Positions 1 to 6,645 of a stretch of 22,614 nt of DNA are shown piece by piece. The first letter of the stretch is position 1. Every line of letters begins with the position of its first letter. The translations under genes and the position numbers were made by a program. The notes below the pieces were generated by a model. It was not told the DNA's origin and did not search any database. It saw nothing but the letters and a program-made list of their open reading frames with translations. Source of the DNA: DAOSVX01 sp035379765 (GTDB lineage: Bacteria > Bacillota_I > Bacilli_A > RF39 > UBA660); assembly GCA_035379765.1 (NCBI GenBank), contig DAOSVX010000005.1, forward strand, positions 1 through 22,614, written 5' to 3'.

Positions 1-1752
1 ACCGGAACCACCGCCGCCACCACCGCCAGTATTGGCTGTTCCGTTAGCACCAGTTCTAGTTCCTCTACTACTTCCGCCAGCGCCACCACCTATAACTCCG
101 CCGGCTCCACCATAGAAAGTGTGAGCTGGGTTATTATACGCGCCGCCGCCGCCACCGCCAGAATACGCTGGTAAAGATGAATTGCCAAACTCATAAGTGT
201 TTGTGCCTTGGCCAGCTCCACCAGAATAAGATCCTGAAGTACCGTTAGCCCCATTGCTTCCACCGTTTTTGCCCCAAGTATTACTGCTAGTTGCTCCGGA
301 GCCACCTCCAGAGCCTCCAGCTCCACCAGTGCCTGATGATGTTCCATATCCTCCAGAAGCGGAATAGCCAAAACCTGATGAAGAATGGCCGTTAGTTTGC
401 GTACTCCCTCCAGCTCCTATTACTATTGAATAATTTGTTCCTGCTGTTAAGCTTTTGTTTGTATAAGTTTTGGTATAGCCGCCGCCACCGCCGCCATCAG
501 AATTATAAGATCCACCGGTTCCGCCGCCACCGCCGCCGCCAACTAAGAAGACATCTATTGTCATATTAACTGCTGGTGTAAATGTTCCACTTGTTAAAAA
601 TTTAATACGCCAATTGCCACTACCATCATTTATAACTGTACTACTACCTGTATATGTATACATATTAGCAAATGCTAACCAATTAGCTGTTATAGTAGCA
701 TCTCCCATACCCATAGTATATGTTGTACCAGAAATACTTCCACTACCTGATATGCCCCAACCAGTAAATACATAACCACTACGGGATGGATTATTTATTG
801 TTGTTGTTGCTCCTGGTGAAAGAGTTTGAGGTGTCGTACCACTCCAAGTTCCACCATTAGCATTGACTGTTAAAGTAAAAGTATTAACAACCCAATTGGC
901 AGTTAAAGTAGCGTTTCCCGTACCCATTGTAAATGTTGTTCCTTCCATACTACTACCAGTACCCGATACTGTCCAACCGGTAAAATTATAGTTAGCTCTA
1001 GTAGGATCGCTTATTGTTACACTAGATCCATAAGCAATAGTTTGAGGCGTCGTACCACTCCAAATACCACCGTTAGCTAAAACTGTTAAAGTATAACTAT
1101 TGGCTGTCCAATTAGCTGTTATAGTAGTATCTTCCGTACCCATTGTAAACACTCCACTAGTTATGCTACTATTGGCACCTGTAACACTCCAACCGCTAAA
1201 TACATATCCTACTTTGGTTGGAGTGTTTATAAATGTAGTTAATCCTTCTCTTATATTAATAGGGCTTGTACCACTCCAAGTTCCACCAGTGGCATTTACA
1301 GTTAAGGTATGTTTAACATTTGACAATTCTGACGGTGTCAAAACAGATGTAATACTACTTTCACAATCAGTATCAGCTATATAAGCATAACTACGGTCAT
1401 TTTTTTGATAAACTAAAATAGCCATAGTATTTATAGCAGTTTTATCACGTGGGTCCAAAAAAGATCCTGTAGTATCATCAGCATCTAAATAATTACCATT
1501 AATTAATTCTTGAATAGTAATGCTTTCACAAGGATATTCTATTCCATCAACTTCACAAGTGTTAATTAAGCTATTATCATCGGCATATCTTTCAGCGGAT
1601 TTTTGTACTATTTCTAGTTTGGAACAATATAATCTTGTTTTAGCTTTATCAGTTATTTTAAAAATAGAAGGTACAGCAATAGATGTTATTACAGCAATAA
1701 TAACAATAACAGCTAACAATTCAATGATTGTAAAACCTCTATTTTTCAACAT
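1..1752 (-). CDS. Giant prepilin-like surface protein with InlB-type repeats and glycine-rich region (3' end outside window)
   Basis: The frame is open from an ATG at 1752 to the window edge, 584 codons without a stop, so the C-terminus is missing. Residues 1-30 form a class III/type IV prepilin leader: a short basic start (MLKNRG), the cleavage/methylation motif G-FTIIEL with Glu at +5, and a hydrophobic helix. A pilin-like head follows (about 30-145, with four Cys). Three InlB B-repeat/Listeria-Bacteroides repeats (Flg_new type) lie at about 147-215, 220-287 and 292-358, each starting TLTVNANGG-like and ending ITANW. From about 404 the protein is glycine-rich with runs of up to seven Gly. 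AGGTGA sits 4 nt before the ATG. Family knowledge: prepilin peptidase would cleave after Gly6 and the helix would insert in a pilus or the membrane. A surface or adhesive role is inference. No pilus assembly gene is in the window. Confidence 0.85.
   Translation of the reverse strand, partial: MLKNRGFTIIELLAVIVIIAVITSIAVPSIFKITDKAKTRLYCSKLEIVQKSAERYADDNSLINTCEVDGIEYPCESITIQELINGNYLDADDTTGSFLDPRDKTAINTMAILVYQKNDRSYAYIADTDCESSITSVLTPSELSNVKHTLTVNATGGTWSGTSPINIREGLTTFINTPTKVGYVFSGWSVTGANSSITSGVFTMGTEDTTITANWTANSYTLTVLANGGIWSGTTPQTIAYGSSVTISDPTRANYNFTGWTVSGTGSSMEGTTFTMGTGNATLTANWVVNTFTLTVNANGGTWSGTTPQTLSPGATTTINNPSRSGYVFTGWGISGSGSISGTTYTMGMGDATITANWLAFANMYTYTGSSTVINDGSGNWRIKFLTSGTFTPAVNMTIDVFLVGGGGGGGTGGSYNSDGGGGGGYTKTYTNKSLTAGTNYSIVIGAGGSTQTNGHSSSGFGYSASGGYGTSSGTGGAGGSGGGSGATSSNTWGKNGGSNGANGTSGSYSGGAGQGTNTYEFGNSSLPAYSGGGGGGAYNNPAHTFYGGAGGVIGGGAGGSSRGTRTGANGTANTGGGGGGGSG
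679..1314 (-). repeat. Three tandem InlB/Listeria-Bacteroides-type protein repeats
   Basis: Three units of about 67-69 codons lie at 1108-1314, 892-1095 and 679-879, in the frame of the prepilin-like gene. Each has the pattern TLTV-x-A-x-GG-x-WSGT, then GY/NY-x-F-[TS]GW, then FTMG or YTMG, then T-x-TANW. The second and third units are the most alike. This matches the known InlB B-repeat (beta-grasp-like) family; spacing between units is only 4 residues. Confidence 0.85.
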
Positions 1753-1769
1753 ATAATCACCTATTATTA

Positions 1770-1798
1770 ATTATATCTTATATGTTTTTTATTTGCAA
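1770..1798 (-). promoter_or_regulatory. Sigma-A type promoter of the giant prepilin-like gene
   Basis: On the minus strand, TTGCAA (1793-1798), a 17-nt spacer, then TATAAT (1770-1775). It starts 3 nt beyond the T-tract of the ysxC terminator and leaves a short leader with an AGGTGA site. Confidence 0.75.
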
Positions 1799-1800
1799 TT

Positions 1801-1821
1801 TAAAAAAACTCCTAGGAGTTT
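1801..1821 (-). terminator. Rho-independent terminator of ysxC
   Basis: A perfect 16-nt palindrome, AAACTCCTAGGAGTTT (1806-1821), contains the TAG stop of ysxC and runs into seven T residues on the minus strand. The stem is short (6 bp with a CTAG loop). Confidence 0.65.
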
Positions 1822-2399
1822 AAATTAGCATTTATTATATTTAAAACTTCTTCTTTACCTTTTCTATTTACTGAAGAAAAGAAAACTAAATTATCACCAT
1901 CAGCTAATTTCATCGTGTTAGAGATTAATTTGTTCTGTTTTTCTCTATCGTTAGGTAAAACTTTATCATATTTGGTTGCTACAACCGTAACAGTTAACCC
2001 ATAATATTTTAAGAAGTTATACATAAGCAAATCATCATTAGTTGGTTTATGGCGATAATCAACTAACATAAATACATGTTTTAAATTTTCTCTATTTATT
2101 AAATATTCTTCAATCATTAAGCCAAATTTTCTTTGGACTTCCTTACTTACTTTAGCATATCCATATCCAGGAACATCTACTAAATAAAAATTATCATTTA
2201 TAAGATAAAAATTAAGAGTTTGAGTCTTACCAGGGATGCCACTAACTCTAGCAAAATTCCTGCGATTTATTAATGTGTTAATAAAACTGCTTTTCCCAAC
2301 ATTACTTCTCCCAACAAGAAGAAACTCTGGCATTTTAGCTTTAGGATATTGACTAATCCGCACTGCCATTACTGGGTCTTCCACTTTATTAATTTTCAT
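1812..2399 (-). CDS. ysxC: Ribosome biogenesis GTP-binding protein YsxC/EngB
   Basis: A TRAFAC-class GTPase of 195 residues, the usual size for the family. In Bacilli it assists late assembly of the 50S subunit and is normally essential. Visible motifs: G1 GRSNVGKS (30-37), the G2-region GKTQTLNFY, G3 DVPGYG, G4 TKYDK and a G5-like FFSSVNRKGK. The ATG at 2399 was chosen because it aligns with the usual N-terminus (MKI-x-K...) and has GGTGA 8 nt upstream. An in-frame GTG 15 nt further up has no ribosome site. It lies downstream of ftsK but has its own promoter, and it ends in a hairpin overlapping its stop. Confidence 0.97.
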   Translation of the reverse strand: MKINKVEDPVMAVRISQYPKAKMPEFLLVGRSNVGKSSFINTLINRRNFARVSGIPGKTQTLNFYLINDNFYLVDVPGYGYAKVSKEVQRKFGLMIEEYLINRENLKHVFMLVDYRHKPTNDDLLMYNFLKYYGLTVTVVATKYDKVLPNDREKQNKLISNTMKLADGDNLVFFSSVNRKGKEEVLNIINANLNS

Positions 2400-2420
2400 A
2401 TTTATTTTCACCACACGGTA

Positions 2421-2449
2421 ATTATACGCAAAAAAAAAGTAAATTGCAA
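2421..2449 (-). promoter_or_regulatory. Promoter of ysxC embedded in the ftsK terminator
   Basis: Minus strand: TTGCAA (2444-2449), a 17-nt spacer and TATAAT (2421-2426). The -35 box is the loop of the ftsK terminator hairpin, and the spacer is largely its 3' arm and T-tract. Confidence 0.75.
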
Positions 2450-2456
2450 GTTTACT
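2430..2456 (-). terminator. Rho-independent terminator of ftsK
   Basis: Minus strand: stem AGTAAA / TTTACT around the loop CTTGCAA, followed by nine T residues. The 5' arm includes the ftsK TAA stop codon. Confidence 0.75.
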
Positions 2457-4614
2457 CTTTTTCTTCTAATTTTACTAAAACTTCTCGCGGTTTGCTCCCA
2501 TTCATTGGGCCTACTATGCCCCGTTCTTCTAAAAGATCAATTATTCTAGCCGCTCTATTATATCCTAGCCTAAATCTTCGTTGTAATAAAGATGCACTAA
2601 CCTTACCAGTTTTAATAGAAAATTCTACTATTTCATTATATAAAGGATCATCATATTCCTCTACTTCAACACTACTAGTTTTAGAAATAGGAGTTAGGTC
2701 CTCTTCAACATAATTAACTTTCTGTTCTTTAGAAACAAAATCTACTACTCTTCTTATTTCATCATCAGAAATATATGAACCTTGAATTCTAATCGGTGTA
2801 TTTTCATCTACTGGTTTATAAAGCATATCCCCTTTACCAATAAGCTTTTCAGCTCCACTCATATCCAAAATAGTTCGAGAATCAACATTACTTGTTACTG
2901 TAAAAGCAATTCTCGTAGTTATATTATTTTTAACAACTCCTGTTATAACATCGGTAGAAGGCCTTTGAGTAGCTACAATTAGATGAATCCCTGCTGCTCT
3001 AGCCATTTGAGTTATTCTCATTATAGAATCTTCTACTTCTTTAGCTGCTATTAACATCAAATCAGCTAGTTCATCAATTATAACAACAATATAAGGCATT
3101 TTTTCTTTTGGTTTATCAGGATTTCTTCTATTTTCTTTTTCAATTCGATCATTATAAACATCAATATTTTTAGCATCAGTTTCACTAAATATCTGATATC
3201 TTCTTTCCATTTCAACTACTATCTTACGAAGAGCCAAACTGGCTTTTCTAGGATCCGTAACTACTGGATAATACAAATGAGGTATACCATTATAATTAGT
3301 AAACTCTACTTTTTTAGGATCTATTAAAACTAATTTTAAATATGATGGTGTATACCGCATTAATAAAGAAATTATAAAACTATTCATACAAACTGATTTA
3401 CCACTACCAGTACTACCAGCCACTAATAGATGGGGCATTCTAGAGATGTCCGCATACTGGCATCTACCCATTATATCTTTTCCTAAAACAACTAGCAAAC
3501 GACAATTTTCTAAGGTTCTTGGAATATTAGTTAATATTTCTTTTAATCTAACCAAAGTCGTAACACTATTTGGTATTTCAATTCCAATGGTATTTTTCCC
3601 GGGTATAGGAGCTTGAATTCTTATTTCTTTAACTGCTAAAGCTAATTTTAATTCATCTTTAATACTAACAATTTTACTTACTTTTGTCCCGGCTTCTATT
3701 TTTACTTCAAATTGCGTAACAGATGGCCCTACATGAATTTCAACAACTCTACCTTTAACACCAAAATCATTTAAAACTCTCTCAACAGTCTTTTTGTTAT
3801 TTTTAACAAAATCTATACTAGTTTTACCAGCTTTAGGAATTTCATCTAAAAGAGAAAGAGGTGGTAATTGATAATTTGTTGCTTCACCCACTCTTGGAGT
3901 CAAATCATTTGAAGTTGGTTGTTCAACTGGTTGTTTGGGATTGCTTTTTAATTCATCTACACTAGTTATTACTATTTTGTCTTCTGGTTCATCTGGCTTT
4001 ATTAATTCTTCATCATCCAATTTAGCACCTTTTTTTACTTTTAATTTCTTTTTCAGCCATTTAGTACCAATTCCTAATTTTTCAAACACGTAGCCTAAAT
4101 TAATATCTAATATCATCACAATACCAAATATCAAAATAGCAATAGTTACTATTTTAGTTCCTGTTTCATCAAATAAATAAGAAAACCCTGAAGTAAATAA
4201 AGCTCCTATCAATCCACCACCAACTTGAGGATTTATAATGCTAGTAGAACTTTTAAAGTTTTCAATCGTTGTTTCTAAAATTTCTTTTATAGGAAGTCCA
4301 CTATATTCAATATGCGAAAATATTAATATTACTATTACTAAAGCATACATACCTATTAATCTAGAAGAAAAGAATTTAGGCAGTTTTCTTTTAATAATCA
4401 TATAAGCGCCTAAAATTACTAATAAGGCTAAAATTATTACCCACCATGTTCCCATTAAAAAAATGGCAAAATTTTTAATAAGTCTACCTACTGGGCCAAA
4501 GTTACCAAACCCAATTAATCCAATCAAAATAAGTAACAAACCATTTAACTCAACACTATAATTAAAAGCTTTTGCTTCTGTTTCTTTTTTCTTTGACCCT
4601 TTTTTCTTTGCCAT
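2452..4614 (-). CDS. ftsK: DNA translocase FtsK/SpoIIIE
   Basis: A 720-residue hexameric ATP-driven DNA pump that clears chromosome ends from the closing septum. Residues 20-175 contain four hydrophobic segments (about 22-37, 50-73, 86-101, 154-175) that would anchor it at the division site. A charged linker (185-245) leads into the alpha region (about 260-370). The RecA-like motor carries Walker A GSTGSGKS (400-407) and Walker B VVIIDELADL (510-519), with the conserved ATQRPS at 548-553. The gamma winged-helix domain that reads polar DNA sequences is complete (about 655-715). The length is typical of Bacilli SpoIIIE/FtsK. The ATG at 4614 has GGTGA 7 nt upstream. It sits downstream of the RNase J gene, as spoIIIE lies downstream of rnjB in Bacillus. 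Whether it serves sporulation cannot be told. Confidence 0.97.
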   Translation of the reverse strand: MAKKKGSKKKETEAKAFNYSVELNGLLLILIGLIGFGNFGPVGRLIKNFAIFLMGTWWVIILALLVILGAYMIIKRKLPKFFSSRLIGMYALVIVILIFSHIEYSGLPIKEILETTIENFKSSTSIINPQVGGGLIGALFTSGFSYLFDETGTKIVTIAILIFGIVMILDINLGYVFEKLGIGTKWLKKKLKVKKGAKLDDEELIKPDEPEDKIVITSVDELKSNPKQPVEQPTSNDLTPRVGEATNYQLPPLSLLDEIPKAGKTSIDFVKNNKKTVERVLNDFGVKGRVVEIHVGPSVTQFEVKIEAGTKVSKIVSIKDELKLALAVKEIRIQAPIPGKNTIGIEIPNSVTTLVRLKEILTNIPRTLENCRLLVVLGKDIMGRCQYADISRMPHLLVAGSTGSGKSVCMNSFIISLLMRYTPSYLKLVLIDPKKVEFTNYNGIPHLYYPVVTDPRKASLALRKIVVEMERRYQIFSETDAKNIDVYNDRIEKENRRNPDKPKEKMPYIVVIIDELADLMLIAAKEVEDSIMRITQMARAAGIHLIVATQRPSTDVITGVVKNNITTRIAFTVTSNVDSRTILDMSGAEKLIGKGDMLYKPVDENTPIRIQGSYISDDEIRRVVDFVSKEQKVNYVEEDLTPISKTSSVEVEEYDDPLYNEIVEFSIKTGKVSASLLQRRFRLGYNRAARIIDLLEERGIVGPMNGSKPREVLVKLEEKE

Positions 4615-4632
4615 ATTATATTCACCATAAAA

Positions 4633-4641
4633 ATTATATCA
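4633..4641 (-). promoter_or_regulatory. Extended -10 promoter of ftsK
   Basis: The minus strand reads TGATATAAT, a TGn-extended -10. No good -35 is visible at 17 nt (only T residues of the preceding terminator). The transcript would have a leader of only about a dozen bases that still contains GGTGA. Confidence 0.55.
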
Positions 4642-4652
4642 TGTTAAATAGC

Positions 4653-4679
4653 AAAAAAAAAGAAGTTAAACTTCTTTTT
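4653..4679 (-). terminator. Rho-independent terminator after the lipoprotein gene
   Basis: Minus strand: AAAAAGAAG, loop TTTAA, CTTCTTTTT, with the T-run continuing. It lies 3 nt past the lipoprotein stop and ends the prepilin-lipoprotein operon. Confidence 0.75.
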
Positions 4680-4682
4680 AAT

Positions 4683-5009
4683 TTATTCGTTACAAACCAG
4701 GGTGCTTGATATTGTTCTTTTTAAAACGCCATTTTCTTCTTTTATATCTAAAATAACCATACTAGATTCCTTATCACAAGGATTCTTAGTTTCCGGGTTT
4801 ACAAAAACATCTTCAGTATCGGTATATATAAGTAAATCAGAAAGTTTTATAACATAACTTCCTGGAGCAGTTATATTTGTATAAGTTTCTGTTTTAAAAG
4901 CTTCAGAAGCCATTTCATCTAATTTATCTTCTAATTCTTCGATAGTCAAATGTTTTTGACAACCAAATACTAATAAAGTAAATACCATTACTAAAAGTAT
5001 CTTTTTCAT
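4683..5009 (-). CDS. Small lipoprotein with a pilin-head-like domain
   Basis: A 108-residue protein with a lipoprotein signal: MKK, a hydrophobic stretch, then the lipobox LVFGC with Cys17, so it would be lipidated and held on the outer face of the membrane. The ATG shares its A with the upstream TAA stop (TAATG), implying translational coupling to the 519-residue prepilin-like protein. The mature part is acidic. Its segment VIKLSDLL...VFVNPETKNPCD resembles the heads of both prepilin-like proteins here (VAVEDLLDSG...YIYDP and ITIQELINGN...FLDP). Only two Cys remain after the lipidated one. It could be a lipid-anchored partner or accessory of the pilin. That role is inference; the family is not one I recognise. 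Confidence 0.8.
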   Translation of the reverse strand: MKKILLVMVFTLLVFGCQKHLTIEELEDKLDEMASEAFKTETYTNITAPGSYVIKLSDLLIYTDTEDVFVNPETKNPCDKESSMVILDIKEENGVLKRTISSTLVCNE

Positions 5010-6568
5010 TAACTTCCACTTCCTTCTGATATTAATTTTATTTCAATTAAACCGTCGTCTTCTTTTAATCCCGACGTCATAGTTATATCAGTAAAACTTG
5101 AACTAACTGAACTTGTTCCACCTACACCTGGTTTGGTTTGAGTAGAATCTAGGCTAGTACAAGATCCATCCACATAACCACCTACACAAGTAGTTGGCGA
5201 TCCATAAAAGCAATCAGAGCAATCGCATGAATAAGTTTCCCACCTGACTATTGAACAAGCTGAACAGTCTCCCACTGCATAACAACCATGATATTGTTCA
5301 AAGCACTCGGTACTACCATCTGTATCACAACAATATTGGTAAACAGCTCTACTACATGTATCACAACCATAACTACAAGTATTAGTAGTTGTTACACAAG
5401 AATCATAAACTTGTTCATATTCTAAACACATAGCATATTTGTTGCCGGATCCGCCTCCTCCACCAAGGGTTCCTGAAGATCCAGCTTGAGCAGTTTCTAA
5501 AGCTACTGTTTCTAACTCTGTATCAGTTTCTACCGCTGCTCCGCCGGCTGCATTTCCTTCGCCACCGGCTCCACCTGTAGATCCGCCACCACCACCAGCA
5601 GCAGTCATAATAGTAACTCCATTTAGTTTAACAATAGTTGCTCCGCCGCCACCATAAGTTCCGGTTCCGCCACCATTATAACCACCTGTATAATCACTTG
5701 TAGGCGTACCTCCAACTATTAAGGTTAAAGTAGAATCAGCTCCTAAATAAATATTTCCTGATACATAACCGCCTTTACCACCAGAATTGCCTCCTTCGGC
5801 ACCATAGGCTCTAATTGTATAAGTGCCTTCTAAAACAGTTTGATATGTGTATTCTCCTGGTTCGTTATAAACTTGATCAGGATTTATTAATTGTTCTGGC
5901 GGTGTAGGATCAACAACTTCTCCTGATAAAACACTAATATAATAAGTTCTATTATAAGAAATATTATTAAAAGTATAAGTCAAAGTATATTCTCCAGCTG
6001 TGGGGAAAACTACTGTATGAGTATCTGGATATAATTTTCCACCAGTTTTAGTTATATCAGTCAAAACCGTATTGTCAACTTCGATACCATTATCATTATA
6101 TACTCTTACTCCATCTAAATAATCAATGGCTGTATCTGTATAACCATTTACTCTAGTAGGAGAAATGGTAACATAAGAAGTTGTATAAGCAGGATAAACA
6201 TATTCAATAGCATCATTAGCATTTAAAAACACTTTAACACTTTGATAAACAACATTTTCCTTATCTAAAACACTAACACCATCAGTTGGATCATAAATAT
6301 AATTTTCATCTAATAATCCAGAATCTAACAAATCTTCAACAGCAACATAAACAGTTGTACCACTATAAATTAAAGATTTTAATCCTTCACTTTTATCAAC
6401 ATAAACGCTAGCAGCACTTTTTATTCTAGCTGTTAGATCTAACCATTCTTCCTCATTATGCTTATCTCTGGCTGAAGAAATACTAAGAAGAATTATAGTA
6501 GAAATTAAAGCTAACAAAGATATTGTTACTATCACTTCGATTAGTGTAAAACCCTTCTTTTGTTTCAT
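5009..6568 (-). CDS. Prepilin-like protein with ALK-type glycine-rich domain and 16-cysteine insert
   Basis: A 519-residue protein. It has a prepilin leader MKQKKG-FTLIEV (Glu at +5 of the mature end) and a hydrophobic helix to about 30, then a pilin-like head to about 130. A bacterial Ig-like beta domain follows (about 132-215, with GEYTLTYTFNN), then a Pro-rich linker. From about 232 a glycine-rich domain of the Gly_rich/ALK-LTK type runs to the end, with YTIRAYGAEGGNSGGKGG near 250-267 and AAGGGGG at 323-329. It is interrupted by a cysteine-rich stretch, residues 381-470, holding 16 Cys. After the insert the typical closing strand GLIEIKLIS returns. AGAGGT precedes the ATG by 4 nt. It forms an operon with the overlapping lipoprotein. 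Export to the surface is well supported; an adhesive role is inference. Confidence 0.88.
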   Translation of the reverse strand: MKQKKGFTLIEVIVTISLLALISTIILLSISSARDKHNEEEWLDLTARIKSAASVYVDKSEGLKSLIYSGTTVYVAVEDLLDSGLLDENYIYDPTDGVSVLDKENVVYQSVKVFLNANDAIEYVYPAYTTSYVTISPTRVNGYTDTAIDYLDGVRVYNDNGIEVDNTVLTDITKTGGKLYPDTHTVVFPTAGEYTLTYTFNNISYNRTYYISVLSGEVVDPTPPEQLINPDQVYNEPGEYTYQTVLEGTYTIRAYGAEGGNSGGKGGYVSGNIYLGADSTLTLIVGGTPTSDYTGGYNGGGTGTYGGGGATIVKLNGVTIMTAAGGGGGSTGGAGGEGNAAGGAAVETDTELETVALETAQAGSSGTLGGGGGSGNKYAMCLEYEQVYDSCVTTTNTCSYGCDTCSRAVYQYCCDTDGSTECFEQYHGCYAVGDCSACSIVRWETYSCDCSDCFYGSPTTCVGGYVDGSCTSLDSTQTKPGVGGTSSVSSSFTDITMTSGLKEDDGLIEIKLISEGSGS

Positions 6569-6594
6569 ATAAACCTCTATTTTCTTATATTATT

Positions 6595-6623
6595 ATAATA
6601 CTCTAAAAGCTATTTTTTAGCAA
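6595..6623 (-). promoter_or_regulatory. Promoter of the prepilin-lipoprotein operon
   Basis: Minus strand: TTGCTA (6618-6623), a 17-nt spacer, TATTAT (6595-6600). The -35 directly abuts the T-tract of the RNase J terminator. Confidence 0.7.
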
Positions 6624-6645
6624 GGAAAAAGACCTAATAGGTCTT
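6624..6645 (-). terminator. Rho-independent terminator of the RNase J gene
   Basis: Minus strand: AAGACCTA, T, TAGGTCTT, continuing into a T-tract. The hairpin directly follows the TAG stop. Confidence 0.8.

Noticed and set aside
90..371. Minus-strand alternative frame of 93 codons
   Set aside because: It is a second frame within Gly-rich codon repeats; the prepilin frame is open without a break over the whole 1752 nt.
1..540. CRISPR-like repetitive array at the left edge
   Set aside because: The repeats are irregular Gly codons in an open frame, with no constant repeat-spacer period. No CRISPR array, tRNA, rRNA or insertion sequence was seen in the window.
1100..1384. Plus-strand open frame opposite the giant prepilin-like gene
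   Set aside because: It is antisense to the repeat-coding region, lacks a ribosome site, and its openness follows from the opposite-strand repeats. The minus-strand frame has recognisable domains over the same bases.
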